Shown here one piece after another: positions 23,003-35,867 of a DNA stretch of 64,000 nt. Numbering within the stretch: position 1 is the stretch's first letter; each line of letters begins with the position of its first letter. Both the position numbers and the translations under genes were made by a program. The DNA is from Alentia gelatinosa (lineage: Eukaryota > Annelida > Polychaeta > Phyllodocida > Polynoidae), in contig OX465592.1 of the NCBI GenBank assembly GCA_950022655.1, positions 1,478,234 to 1,542,233 of the forward strand. Reading direction: 5' to 3'. The notes under the pieces are model-generated. The model ran no database searches. It had not been told where the DNA came from and saw nothing but the letters and a program-made list of their open reading frames with translations.

Positions 23003-23836
23003 CTTGTATCTCGATAGTTGAGGAGGTTGCTTCAGTTGGTACATTTGTAGTTGGCACTGTTCTTTCAGTTGTTGCTACAATGGTCGAAGTCTGTGCACTT
23101 TCTGGAGTACTTGAACCAGTCAAAGTTGTCTGAGCAAGTTCAACATTGATAGTGGTAGCAGTGCTTGGTTGGGTTGTCCCTGAAGTGGTAGGTTCTACTG
23201 TACTTGGCTCAGTAGAGAGTGCTTCAGTTGATGCCTCTGAAGTGATATGTGGGGTAGACACATGAGTGCTTTGATCTGTGGTCATCTTTGAGGTGAAGGA
23301 TTCTGTGGTCTCCACTGTTGAAGTTGATTCTGTGGTTTGACCTGGTGTCTGGGACTCGGTTTGAGTGGTCATCTGTGTAGTGGGTAGCTGAGTACTTGCC
23401 TCAGTTGGCATTAGTGTTGAGGAAGGCCCACTACTTGTTGTAGACTGGCTCTCTGTTGATGAACCCTCAGTAGTTAGATCTGTAGGCTGTGGTGTTGAAG
23501 AAACAGCCTCTGAGGTTTCTTGACTGGTCAGAACTGCAGTGCTTGTTGCACTTGTCAATGCTGAGGAAGAAGCACCTGTGCTTAAGCCAGCGGTCAAAGT
23601 AGGTGAAGTCTCAGGTACACTTGCTTCAGTGCTTCCCACACTGGTCACAGCAGCAGATGTTCTTTCTGTGGATACTACAGTAGAGGAGGCCTCTCTTGCA
23701 GCTTCAGTGGCTGATGTAGTCAAACTTTCAGTTGATGTCTCCTCTGATGTTGTAGGCACTGGAGATGACAGCGCTGTTGTTCCTTCAGTTGAGAAAACTG
23801 TGGAAGTAGCCCCTGTTGTACCTTCAGTAGTCATAG
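23003..23836 (-). CDS. Exon C7, mucin segment (278 residues)
   Basis: Variants: Thr to Ser twice (TESLTTS and ERTSAAV), QPTDL and PGQTTES. It pairs with C11, which has the same two Ser changes. Confidence 0.82.
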
Positions 23837-24157
23837 CTGTGAGAAAAACCTTGCATTTAATTCTATGCTAGCACTGTGAATCTCTTCGTGTCTTAAGGAC
23901 TTGTTGTTTGGATCTAATCGTTTTCCTGGGCTAACAATTACTCAGAAATCTATAATATGTAGGAAAAGAACTCATATTTCACTTTCAACAGAAAACAAGG
24001 TGAGTATGAATGCATTTTGTATAGCTTATACTCAAGAGATGAAAACCTTTGAAACCCATTTCCAGTAGGAGTAACCAATACCTTTAGAAACACAAAGACT
24101 TGACTACTACAGGTCAATTAGTAAAATGATATCTCTGGCTGTCATTGAACATGTCAC

Positions 24158-24214
24158 CTGTCTTATTAAAGAGTTGGCCCTGAGGCAGGTCTGTGGAATT
24201 GTCTATGTACATCT
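24158..24214 (-). CDS. Proposed mini-exon E7
   Basis: Thr-ending form with the silent TTT Phe codon. Confidence 0.42.
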
Positions 24215-24396
24215 CTATAGACAAGCTAGGTAAGGCAAAGGCAATATCTGTATTTTCATTACATGTCAGGGACCAAAGTTGCTCCCTTGTCTCCACTTCC
24301 ATGTAGATATTCTATGAAAGAAGCATATTAGCATTTACATATTGCATAGGATATTCCAAGGATTCATGGAAAGGAAATGGAGGATGGGGGTATCAC

Positions 24397-25758
24397 CTGT
24401 TTCCTTTTGGACTTCAATCCTGACAGTTGTAGTGGCTTCAGTTGGTGACAGAGTAGTAGGGACTGTGGTTTCAGTTGCTGAAATTGTCTCAGTCGAAACT
24501 TGTGTGGGCTGTGCTGTTGAAGACACACTTTCTGAAGTTGCTTGATTAGTCACACTAGTGGTAGCACTTGCAGTAGTTGCCGCACTGGTCTCTACTGAGG
24601 TAGGAGCTTCCGTAGTTTTCCCTGTAACCAAAGCTGTAGATGTACCAGCTGTACTTGCTTCAGAGGTTAGCATGGTGGTTGGAGCACTACTTGCTTTCTC
24701 AGTGCTTGGTACTGTTGAGGAAGCTTCTGATGTCACTTCAATGGGTGAAGTGGACGAAATAGCTCCTGTTGTTGTTTCTGCTGTTGATGTGATTGCTGGA
24801 GACACCTCAGTTGTTCCCTCAGTAGATGCCACTGTTGAAAGACGTTCTGTTGTTGCCTCAGCTGTAGATGTACCAGCTGTACTTGCTTCAGAAGTTGGCA
24901 TGGTCGTTGAAGGAGCACTACTTGTTTTCTCAGTACTTGGTACTGTTGAGGAAGCTTCTGATGTCACTTCAATAGGTGAGGTAGATGAAATTGCACCAGT
25001 TGTTGTTTCTGCTGTTGATGTGATTGCTGGAGACACCTCAGTAGATGCCACTGTTGAAGGACGTTCTGTTGTTGCCTCAGCTGTAGATGTACCAGCTGTA
25101 CTTGCTTCAGAAGTTGGCACGGTCGTTGAAGGAAAACTACTTGTTTTCTCAGTGCTTGGTACTGTTGAGGAAGCTTCTGATGTCACTTCAATAGGTGAGG
25201 TAGATGAAATTGCACCAGTTGTTGTTTCTGCTGTTGATGTGATTGCTGGAGACACCTCAGTAGATGCCACTGTTGAAAGACGTTCTGTTGTTGCCTCAGC
25301 TGTAGATGTACCAGCTGTACTTGCTTCAGAAGTTGGCATGGTCGTTGAAGGAGCACTACTTGTTTTCTCAGTGCTTGGTACTGTTGAGGAAGCTTCTGAT
25401 GTCACTTCAATAGGTGAGGTGGATGAAATTGCACCAGTTGTTGTTTCTGCTGTTGATGTGATTGCTGGAGACACTTCAGTAGATGCCACTGTTGAAGGAC
25501 GTTCTGTTGTTGCCTCAGCTGTAGATGTACCAGCTGTACTTGCTTCAGAAGTTGGCATGGTTGTTGCAGGAGCACTACTTGTTTTCTCAGTGCTTGGTAC
25601 TGTTGAGGAAGCTTCTGATGTCACTTCAATAGGTGAGGTAGATGAAATTGCTCCAGTTGTTGTTTCTGCTGTTGATGTGATTGCTGGAGACACCCCAGTT
25701 GTTCCCTCAGTAGATGCCACTGTTGAAGGACGTTCTGTCGTTCCCTCAGTAGTCAGAG
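24397..25758 (-). CDS. Exon A7, short mucin repeat exon (454 residues)
   Basis: Five copies. Copy 3 reads SSFPSTTVPT: Ala to Phe needs two adjacent base changes, and Met to Val is private to this unit. The Phe is shared with A11. Confidence 0.82.
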
Positions 25759-25835
25759 CTGTTAAGAGAAACTGTCAGTTTAATTCAGGTGTTGATTTTG
25801 TTGTATGACTTCAACGCTAGTCTTTCATTTATAAC

Positions 25836-25895
25836 CAGTAGTACCCACTGCAGTCCATGAGCTAGTACCATTGCTGATGCTCATGGTTGTGCTCT
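25836..25895 (-). CDS. Proposed mini-exon D7
   Basis: Same sequence and flanking sites as D1. Confidence 0.38.
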
Positions 25896-26681
25896 CTGAT
25901 GATGGAATTATCACCTCCTGTTTTTTTAACAGAAATATGTTCATGTGCATGCTACAAAAGTCCCCATGAGAAGTGTGAGTATGTCTTAGATAGAGTCTGA
26001 GGCATATTTAAACTGCAACCAGACACTGCCAATATGAAAAGAAAAGGACTGATCTGGCCAGCCACCAATCAGGTTACCTTGTTGGTATTTTGCAAAACCT
26101 AAAGCATATGTCATTCTTACAAGTGTTACTATGGCATGCCATAAAACATAGGTTGATAAACTAAAGGGAGCAGAGGTGTCACATGCCACCATCCATCCTC
26201 TGCCATAAAAATGCATTCCTATTGCTAGCCAGCCTTCTGAAAAAAAACCTTTTTTCTGACTTGCATTAGTACTTGTCATCTATGTCATTGTTTATGTATT
26301 TGTTGGTAGCCTGGGATGGTTAACTCATTATCAACTAAGGTCGGAAGGAATTGTAAATGTATTGTTCAACACCCACTGCTTATCATCTCTTAAACATAAC
26401 CACCTGGCTGAAAAGTATTTCAAGGGAAGGCACACAATTGTGTACTGGACAAGATTGATACCAAGGCTAATCCAAATCCCTTATGAAGATAATGGTCTAT
26501 CTGTCTACCCGCACTGGTCAACAATTCTATAAGCGTATTATCAGAACAGAGTCTTCCAATATTGCCATATGCTTAGAGAAGTATGTACCTCTTACATTGC
26601 AGAAATGGAAGAATGATTTATCTATGCAATCAAATTATAGAAATTGTGCAATTTCCAAAGCAAGATATGAAGCCAAATGAC

Positions 26682-27515
26682 CTTGTATCTCGATAGTTGA
26701 GGAGGTTGCTTCAGTTGGTACATTTGTAGTTGGCACTGTTCTTTCAGTTGTTGCTACAATGGTCGAAGTCTGTGCACTTTCTGGAGTACTTGAACCAGTC
26801 AAAGTTGTCTGAGCAAGTTCAACATTGATAGTGGTAGCAGTGCTTGGTTGGGTTGTCCCTGAAGTGGTAGGTTCTACTGTACTTGGCTCAGTAGAGAGTG
26901 CTTCAGTTGATGCCTCTGAAGTGATATGTGGGGTAGACACATGAGTGCTTTGATCTGTGGTCATCTTTGAGGTGAAGGATTCTGTGGTCTCCACTGTTGA
27001 AGTTGATTCTGTGGTTTGACCTAGTGTCTGGGACTCGGTTTGAGTGGTCATCTGTGTAGTGGGTAGCTGAGTACTTGCCTCAGTTGGCATTAGTGTTGAG
27101 GAAGGCCCACTACTTGTTGTAGACTGGCTCTCTGTTGATGAACCCTCAGTAGTTAGATCTATAGGCTGTGGTGTTGAAGAAACAGCCTCTGAGGTTTCTT
27201 GACTGGTCAGAACTGCAGTGCTTGTTGCACTTGTCAATGCTGAGGAAGAAGCACCTGTGCTTAAGCCAGCGGTCAAAGTAGGTGAAGTCTCAGGTACACT
27301 TGCTTCAGTGCTTCCCACACTGGTCACAGCAGCAGTTGTTCTTTCTGTGGATACTACAGTAGAGGAGGCCTCTCTTGCAGCTTCAGTGGCTGATGTAGTC
27401 AAAGTTTCAGTTGATGTCTCCTCTGATGTTGTAGGCACTGGAGATGACAGCGCTGTTGTTCCTTCAGTTGAGAAAACTGTGGAAGTAGCCCCTGTTGTAC
27501 CTTCAGTAGTCATAG
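26682..27515 (-). CDS. Exon C8, mucin segment (278 residues)
   Basis: Variants: GATSTVFS, QPIDL and LGQTTES. Confidence 0.82.
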
Positions 27516-27836
27516 CTGTGAGAAAAACCTTGCATTTAATTCTATGCTAGCACTGTGAATCTCTTCGTGTCTTAAGGACTTGTTGTTTGGATCTAATCAT
27601 TTTCCTGGGATAACAATTACTCAGAAATCTATAATATGTAGGAAAAGAACTCATATTTCACTCTCAACAGAAAACAAGGTGAGTATGAATGCATTTTGTA
27701 TAGCTTATACTCAAGAGATGAAAACCTTTGAAACCCATTTCTAGTAGGAGTAACCAATACCTTTAGAAACACAAAGACTTGACTACTACAGGTCAATTAG
27801 TAAAATGATATCTCTGGCTGTCATTGAACATGTCAC

Positions 27837-27893
27837 CTGTCTTATTGAAGAGTTGGCCCTGAGGCAGGTCTGTGGAATTGTCTATGTACATCT
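27837..27893 (-). CDS. Proposed mini-exon E8
   Basis: Thr-ending form, as E2. Confidence 0.42.
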
Positions 27894-28075
27894 CTATAGA
27901 CAAGCTAGGTAAGGCAAAGGCAATATCTGTATTTTCATTACATGTCAGGGACCAAAGTTGCTCCCTTGTCTCCACTTCCATGTAGATATTCTATGAAAGA
28001 AGCATATTAGCATTTACATATTGCATAGGATATTCCAAGGATTCATGGAAAGGAAATGGAGGATGGGGGTATCAC

Positions 28076-29656
28076 CTGTTTCCTTTTGGACTTCAATCCT
28101 GACAGTTGTAGTGGCTTCAGTTGGTGACAGAGTAGTAGGGACTGTGGTTTCAGTTGCTGAAATTGTCTCAGTCGAAACTTGTGTGGGCTGTGCTGTTGAA
28201 GACACACTTTCTGAAGTTGCTTGATTAGTCACACTAGTGGTAGCACTTGCAGTAGTTGCCGCACTGGTCTCTACTGAGGTAGGAGCTTCCGTAGTTTTCC
28301 CTGTAACCAAAGCTGTAGATGTACCAGCTGTACTTGCTTCAGAGGTTAGCATGGTGGTTGGAGCACTACTTGCTTTCTCAGTGCTTGGTACTGTTGAGGA
28401 AGCTTCTGATGTCACTTCAATGGGTGAAGTGGACGAAATAGCTCCTGTTGTTGTTTCTGTTGTTGATGTGATTGCTGGAGACACCTCAGTTGTTCCCTCA
28501 GTAGATGCCACTGTTGAAAGACGTTCTGTTGTTGCCTCAGCTGTAGATGTACCAGCTGTACTTGCTTCAGAAGTTGGCATGGTCGTTGAAGGAGCACTAC
28601 TTGTTTTCCCAGTACTTGGTACTGTTGAGGAAGCTTCTGATGTCACTTCAATAGGTGAGGTAGATGAAATTGCACCAGTTGTTGTTTCTGCTGTTGATGT
28701 GATTGCTGGAGACACCTCAGTAGATGCCACTGTTGAAGGACGTTCTGTTGTTGCCTCAGCTGTAGATGTACCAGCTGTACTTGCTTCAGAAGTTGGCATG
28801 GTCGTTGAAGGAGCACTACTTGTTTTCTCAGTGCTTGGTACTGTTGAGGAAGCTTCTGATGTCACTTCAATAGGTGAGGTGGATGAAATTGCACCAGTTG
28901 TTGTTTCTGCTGTTGATGTGATTGCTGGAGACACCTCAGTAGATGCCACTGTTGAAGGACGTTCAGTTGTTGCCTCAGCTGTAGATGTACCAGCTGTACT
29001 TGCTTCAGAAGTTGGCATGGTCGTTGAAGGAGCACTACTTGTTTTCTCAGTGCTTGGTACTGTTGAGGAAGCTTCTGATGTCACTTCAATAGGTGAGGTA
29101 GATGAAATTGCACCAGTTGTTGTTTCTGCTGTTGATGTGATTGCTGGAGACACCTCAGAAGATGCCACTGTTGAAAGACGTACTGTTGTTGCCTCAGCTG
29201 TAGATGTACCAGCTGTACTTGCTTCAGAAGTTGGCATGGTCGTTGAAGGAGCACTACTTGTTTTCTCAGTGCTTGGTACTGTTGAGGAAGCTTCTGATGT
29301 CACTTCAATAGGTGAGGTGGATGAAATTGCACCAGTTGTTGTTTCTGCTGTTGATGTGATTGCTGGAGACACTTCAGTAGATGCCACTGTTGAAGGACGT
29401 TCTGTTGTTGCCTCAGCTGTAGATGTACCAGCTGTACTTGCTTCAGAAGTTGGCATGGTTGTTGCAGGAGCACTACTTGTTTTCTCAGTGCTTGGTACTG
29501 TTGAGGAAGCTTCTGATGTCACTTCAATAGGTGAGGTAGATGAAATTGCTCCAGTTGTTGTTTCTGCTGTTGATGTGATTGCTGGAGACACCCCAGTTGT
29601 TCCCTCAGTAGATGCCACTGTTGAAGGACGTTCTGTCGTTCCCTCAGTAGTCAGAG
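28076..29656 (-). CDS. Exon A8, mucin repeat exon (527 residues)
   Basis: Six copies, with VRLSTVASSEVSP at the copy 2/3 boundary, Glu to Gly in copy 5 (STGKTSS) and TTETTT in copy 6. It appears identical in protein to A12. Higher-order copies 1 and 2 join within this exon. Confidence 0.82.
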
Positions 29657-29733
29657 CTGTTAAGAGAAACTGTCAGTTTAATTCAGGTGTTGATTTTGTT
29701 GTATGACTTCAACGCTAGTCTTTCATTTATAAC

Positions 29734-29793
29734 CAGTAGTACCCACTGCAGTCCATGAGCTAGTACCATTGCTGATGCTCATGGTTGTGCTCT
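29734..29793 (-). CDS. Proposed mini-exon D8
   Basis: Same as D1. The neighbouring C-D intron has a 4-bp deletion (one ATAG lost near 29886). Confidence 0.38.
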
Positions 29794-30575
29794 CTGATGA
29801 TGGAATTATCACCTCCTGTTTTTTTAACAGAAATATGTTCATGTGCATGCTACAAAAGTCCCCATGAGAAGTGTGAGTATGTCTTAGAGTCTGAGGCATA
29901 TTTAAACTGCAACCAGACACTGCCAATATGAAAAGAAAAGGACTGATCTGGCCAGCCACCAATCAGGTTACCTTGTTGGTATTTTGCAAAACCTAAAGCA
30001 TATGTCATTCTTACAAGTGTTACTATGGCATGCCATAAAACATAGGTTGATAAACTAAAGGGAGCAGAGGTGTCACATGCCACCATCCATCCTCTGCCAT
30101 AAAAATGCATTCCTATTGCTAGCCAGCCTTCTGAAAAAAAACCTTTTTTCTGACTTGCATTAGTACTTGTCATCTATGTCATTGTTTATGTATTTGTTGG
30201 TAGCCTGGGATGGTTAACTCATTATCAACTAAGGTCGGAAGGAATTGTAAATGTATTGTTCAACACCCACTGCTTATCATCTCTTAAACATAACCACCTG
30301 GCTGAAAAGTATTTCAAGGGAAGGCACACAATTGTGTACTGGACAAGATTGATACCAAGGCTAATCCAAATCCCTTATGAAGATAATGGTCTATCTGTCT
30401 ACCCACACTGGTCAACAATTCTATAAGCGTATTATCAGAACAGAGTCTTCCAATATTGCCATATGCTTAGAGAAGTATGTACCTCTTACATTGCAGAAAT
30501 GGAAGAATGATTTATCTATGCAATCAAATTATAGAAATTGTGCAATTTCCAAAGCAAGATATGAAGCCAAATGAC

Positions 30576-31409
30576 CTTGTATCTCGATAGTTGAGGAGGT
30601 TGCTTCAGTTGGTACATTTGTAGTTGGCACTGTTCTTTCAGTTGTTGCTACAATGGTCGAAGTCTGTGCACTTTCTGGAGTACTTGAACCAGTCAAAGTT
30701 GTCTGAGCAAGTTCAACATTGATAGTGGTAGCAGTGCTTGGTTGGGTTGTCCCTGAAGTGGTAGGTTCTACTGTACTTGGCTCAGTAGAGAGTGCTTCAG
30801 TTGATGCCTCTGAAGTGATATGTGGGGTAGACACATGAGTGCTTTGATCTGTGGTCATCTTTGAGGTGAAGGATTCTGTGGTCTCCACTGTTAAAGTTGA
30901 TTCTGTGGTTTGACCTGGTGTCTGGGACTCGGTTTGAGTGGTCATCTGTGTAGTGGGTAGCTGAGTACTTGCCTCAGTTGGCATTAGTGTTGAGGAAGGC
31001 CCACTACTTGTTGTAGACTGGCTCTCTGTTGATGAACCCTCAGTAGTTAGATCTGTAGGCTGTGGTGTTGAAGAAACAGCCTCTGAGGTTTCTTGACTGG
31101 TCAGAACTGCAGTGCTTGTTGCACTTGTCAATGCTGAGGAAGAAGCACCTGTGCTTAAGCCAGCGGTCAAAGTAGGTGAAGTCTCAGGTACACTTGCTTC
31201 AGTGCTTCCCACACTGGTCACAGCAGCAGTTGTTCTTTCTGTGGATACTACAGTAGAGGAGGCCTCTCTTGCAGCTTCAGTGGCTGATGTAGTCAAAGTT
31301 TCAGTTGATGTCTCCTCTGATGTTGTAGGCACTGGAGATGACAGCGCTGTTGTTCCTTCAGTTGAGAAAACTGTGGAAGTAGCCCCTGTTGTACCTTCAG
31401 TAGTCATAG
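30576..31409 (-). CDS. Exon C9, mucin segment (278 residues)
   Basis: Variants: QPTDL, PGQTTES and a private Ser to Leu (STLTVETT). Confidence 0.82.
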
Positions 31410-31730
31410 CTGTGAGAAAAACCTTGCATTTAATTCTATGCTAGCACTGTGAATCTCTTTGTGTCTTAAGGACTTGTTGTTTGGATCTAATCGTTTTCCT
31501 GGGCTAACAATTACTCAGAAATCTATAATATATAGGAAAAGAACTCATATTTCACTCTCAACAGAAAACAAGGTGAGTATGAATGCATTTTGTATAGCTT
31601 ATACTCAAGAGATGAAAACCTTTGAAACCCATTTCCAGTAGGAGTAACCAATACCTTTAGAAACACAAAGACTTGACTACTACAGGTCAATTAGTAAAAT
31701 GATATCTCTGGCTGTCATTGAACATGTCAC

Positions 31731-31787
31731 CTGTCTTATTAAAGAGTTGGCCCTGAGGCAGGTCTGTGGAATTGTCTATGTACATCT
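31731..31787 (-). CDS. Proposed mini-exon E9
   Basis: Thr-ending form with the silent TTT Phe codon. Confidence 0.42.
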
Positions 31788-31969
31788 CTATAGACAAGCT
31801 AGGTAAGGCAAAGGCAATATCTGTATTTTCATTACATGTCAGGGACCAAAGTTGCTCCCTTGTCTCCACTTCCATGTAGATATTCTATGAAAGAAGCATA
31901 TTAGCATTTACATATTGCATAGGATATTCCAAGGATTCATGGAAAGGAAATGGAGGATGGGGGTATCAC

Positions 31970-33550
31970 CTGTTTCCTTTTGGACTTCAATCCTGACAGT
32001 TGTAGTGGCTTCAGTTGGTGACAGAGTAGTAGGGACTGTGGTTTCAGTTGCTGAAATTGTCTCAGTCGAAACTTGTGTGGGCTGTGCTGTTGAAGACACA
32101 CTTTCTGAAGTTGCTTGATTAGTCACACTAGTGGTAGCACTTGCAGTAGTTGCCGCACTGGTCTCTACTGAGGTAGGAGCTTCCGTAGTTTTCCCTGTAA
32201 CCAAAGCTGTAGATGTACCAGCTGTACTTGCTTCAGAGGTTAGCATGGTGGTTGGAGCACTACTTGCTTTCTCAGTGCTTGGTACTGTTGAGGAAGCTTC
32301 TGATGTCACTTCAATGGGTGAAGTGGACGAAATAGCTCCTGTTGTTGTTTCTGCTGTTGATGTGATTGCTGGAGACACCTCAGTTGTTCCGGCAGTAGAT
32401 GCCACTGTTGAAAGACGTTCTGTTGTTGCCTCAGCTGTAGATGTACCAGCTGTACTTGCTTCAGAAGTTGGCATGGTCGTTGAAGGAGCACTACTTGTTT
32501 TCTCAGTACTTGGTACTGTTGAGGAAGCTTCTGATGTCACTTCAATAGGTGAGGTAGATGAAATTGCACCAGTTGTTGTTTCTGCTGTTGATGTGATTGC
32601 TGGAGACACCTCAGTAGATGCCACTGTTGAAGGACGTTCTGTTGTTGCCTCAGCTGTAGATGTACCAGCTGTACTTGCTTCAGAAGTTGGCATGGTCGTT
32701 GAAGGAGCACTACTTGTTTTCTCAGTGCTTGGTACTGTTGAGGAAGCTTCTGATGTCACTTCAATAGGTGAGGTGGATGAAATTGCACCAGTTGTTGTTT
32801 CTGCTGTTGATGTGATTGCTGGAGACACCTCAGTAGATGCCACTGTTGAAGGACGTTCAGTTGTTGCCTCAGCTGTAGATGTACCAGCTGTACTTGCTTC
32901 AGAAGTTGGCATGGTCGTTGAAGGAGCACTACTTGTTTTCTCAGTGCTTGGTACTGTTGAGGAAGCTTCTGATGTCACTTCAATAGGTGAGGTAGATGAA
33001 ATTGCACCAGTTGTTGTTTCTGCTGTTGATGTGATTGCTGGAGACACCTCAGTAGATGCCACTGTTGAAAGACGTTCTGTTGTTGCCTCAGCTGTAGATG
33101 TACCAGCTGTACTTGCTTCAGAAGTTGGCATGGTCGTTGAAGGAGCACTACTTGTTTTCTCAGTGCTTGGTACTGTTGAGGAAGCTTCTGATGTCACTTC
33201 AATAGGTGAGGTGGATGAAATTGCACCAGTTGTTGTTTCTGCTGTTGATGTGATTGCTGGAGACACTTCAGTAGATGCCACTGTTGAAGGACGTTCTGTT
33301 GTTGCCTCAGCTGTAGATGTACCAGCTGTACTTGCTTCAGAAGTTGGCATGGTTGTTGCAGGAGCACTACTTGTTTTCTCAGTGCTTGGTACTGTTGAGG
33401 AAGCTTCTGATGTCACTTCAATAGGTGAGGTAGATGAAATTGCTCCAGTTGTTGTTTCTGCTGTTGATGTCATTGCTGGAGACACCCCAGTTGTTCCCTC
33501 AGTAGATGCCACTGTTGAAGGACGTTCTGTCGTTCCCTCAGTAGTCAGAG
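31970..33550 (-). CDS. Exon A9, mucin repeat exon (527 residues)
   Basis: Carries the A5 private variants PAMTST and STAGTTE. It is the clearest single marker of the four-unit duplication. Confidence 0.82.
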
Positions 33551-33627
33551 CTGTTAAGAGAAACTGTCAGTTTAATTCAGGTGTTGATTTTGTTGTATGA
33601 CTTCAACGCTAGTCTTTCATTTATAAC

Positions 33628-33687
33628 CAGTAGTACCCACTGCAGTCCATGAGCTAGTACCATTGCTGATGCTCATGGTTGTGCTCT
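33628..33687 (-). CDS. Proposed mini-exon D9
   Basis: Same sequence and flanking sites as D1. Confidence 0.38.
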
Positions 33688-34473
33688 CTGATGATGGAAT
33701 TATCACCTCCTGTTTTTTTAACAGAAATATGTTCATGTGCATGCTACAAAAGTCCCCATGAGAAGTGTGAGTATGTCTTAGATAGAGTCTGAGGCATATT
33801 TAAACTGCAAACAGACACTGCCAATATGAAAAGAAAAGGACTGATCTGGCCAGCCACCAATCAGGTTACCTTGTTGGTATTTTGCAAAACCTAAAGCATA
33901 TGTCATTCTTACAAGTGTTACTATGGCATGCCATAAAACATAGGTTGATAAACTAAAGGGAGCAGAGGTGTCACATGCCACCATCCATCCTCTGCCATAA
34001 AAATGCATTCCTATTGCTAGCCAGCCTTCTGAAAAAAAACCTTTTTTCTGACTTGCATTAGTACTTGTCATCTATGTCATTGTTTATGTATTTGTTGGTA
34101 GCCTGGGATGGTTAACTCATTATCAACTAAGGTCGGAAGGAATTGTAAATGTATTGTTCAACACCCACTGCTTATCATCTCTTAAACATAACCACCTGGC
34201 TGAAAAGTATTTCAAGGGAAGGCACACAATTGTGTACTGGACAAGATTGATACCAAGGCTAATCCAAATCCCTTATGAAGATAATGGTCTATCTGTCTAC
34301 CCGCACTGGTCAACAATTCTATAAGCGTATTATCAGAACAGAGTCTTCCAATATTGCCATATGCTTAGAGAAGTATGTACCTCTTACATTGCAGAAATGG
34401 AAGAATGATTTATCTATGCAATCAAATTATAGAAATTGTGCAATTTCCAAAGCAAGATATGAAGCCAAATGAC

Positions 34474-35307
34474 CTTGTATCTCGATAGTTGAGGAGGTTG
34501 CTTCAGTTGGTACATTTGTAGTTGGCACTGTTCTTTCAGTTGTTGCTACAATGGTCGAAGTCTGTGCACTTTCTGGAGTACTTGAACCAGTCAAAGTTGT
34601 CTGAGCAAGTTCAACATTGATAGTGGTAGCAGTGCTTGGTTGGGTTGTCCCTGAAGTGGTAGGTTCTACTGTACTTGGCTCAGTAGAGAGTGCTTCAGTT
34701 GATGCCTCTGAAGTGATATGTGGGGTAGACACATGAGTGCTTTGATCTGTGGTCATCTTTGAGGTGAAGGATTCTGTGGTCTCCACTGTTGAAGTTGATT
34801 TTGTGGTTTGACCTAGTGTCTGGGACTCGGTTTGAGTGGTCATCTGTGTAGTGGGTAGCTGAGTACTTGCCTCAGTTGGCATTAGTGTTGAGGAAGGCCC
34901 ACTACTTGTTGTAGACTGGCTCTCTGTTGATGAACCCTCAGTAGTTAGATCTGTAGGCTGTGGTGTTGAAGAAACAGCCTCTGAGGTTTCTTGACTGGTC
35001 AGAACTGCAGTGCTTGTTGCACTTGTCAATGCTGAGGAAGAAGCACCTGTGCTTAAGCCAGCGGTCAAAGTAGGTGAAGTCTCAGGTACACTTGCTTCAG
35101 TGCTTCCCACACTGGTCACAGCAGCAGTTGTTCTTTCTGTGGATACTACAGTAGAGGAGGCCTCTCTTGCAGCTTCAGTGGCTGATGTAGTCAAAGTTTC
35201 AGTTGATGTCTCCTCTGATGTTGTAGGCACTGGAGATGACAGCGCTGTTGTTCCTTCAGTTGAGAAAACTGTGGAAGTAGCCCCTGTTGTACCTTCAGTA
35301 GTCATAG
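34474..35307 (-). CDS. Exon C10, mucin segment (278 residues)
   Basis: Has GQTTKST, shared with C6. It lacks the C6 change just beyond the donor, which is intronic. Confidence 0.82.
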
Positions 35308-35628
35308 CTGTGAGAAAAACCTTGCATTTAATTCTATGCTAGCACTGTGAATCTCTTCGTGTCTTAAGGACTTGTTGTTTGGATCTAATCATTTTCCTGG
35401 GATAACAATTACTCAGAAATCTATAATATGTAGGAAAAGAACTCATATTTCACTCTCAACAGAAAACAAGGTGAGTATGAATGCATTTTGTATAGCTTAT
35501 ACTCAAGAGATGAAAACCTTTGAAACCCATTTCTAGTAGGAGTAACCAATACCTTTAGAAACACAAAGACTTGACTACTACAGGTCAATTAGTAAAATGA
35601 TATCTCTGGCTGTCATTGAACATGTCAC

Positions 35629-35685
35629 CTATCTTATTGAAGAGTTGGCCCTGAGGCAGGTCTGTGGAATTGTCTATGTACATCT
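35629..35685 (-). CDS. Proposed mini-exon E10
   Basis: Ile-ending variant with donor ATAG/GTGACA, as in E6. Confidence 0.4.
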
Positions 35686-35867
35686 CTATAGACAAGCTAG
35701 GTAAGGCAAAGGCAATATCTGTATTTTCATTACATGTCAGGGACCAAAGTTGCTCCCTTGTCTCCACTTCCATGTAGATATTCTATGAAAGAAGCATATT
35801 AGCATTTACATATTGCATAGGATATTCCAAGGATTCATGGAAAGGAAATGGAGGATGGGGGTATCAC

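Larger units (their letters stand above)
14001..29152 (-). repeat. Higher-order repeat, copy 1 (four 3.9-kb units)
   Basis: Units with exons A4, A5, A6 and A7 share private variants with A8, A9, A10 and A11 in the same order: an S-for-T change after VRLSTVA (A4/A8), PAMTST plus STAGTTE (A5/A9), SVFSTA (A6/A10) and SSFPSTT (A7/A11). The edges given are the anchor CCTCAGAAGATGCC in A4 and A8. The real crossover points lie somewhere in exon A, because the low-coordinate part of A4 differs from that of A8. Confidence 0.85.
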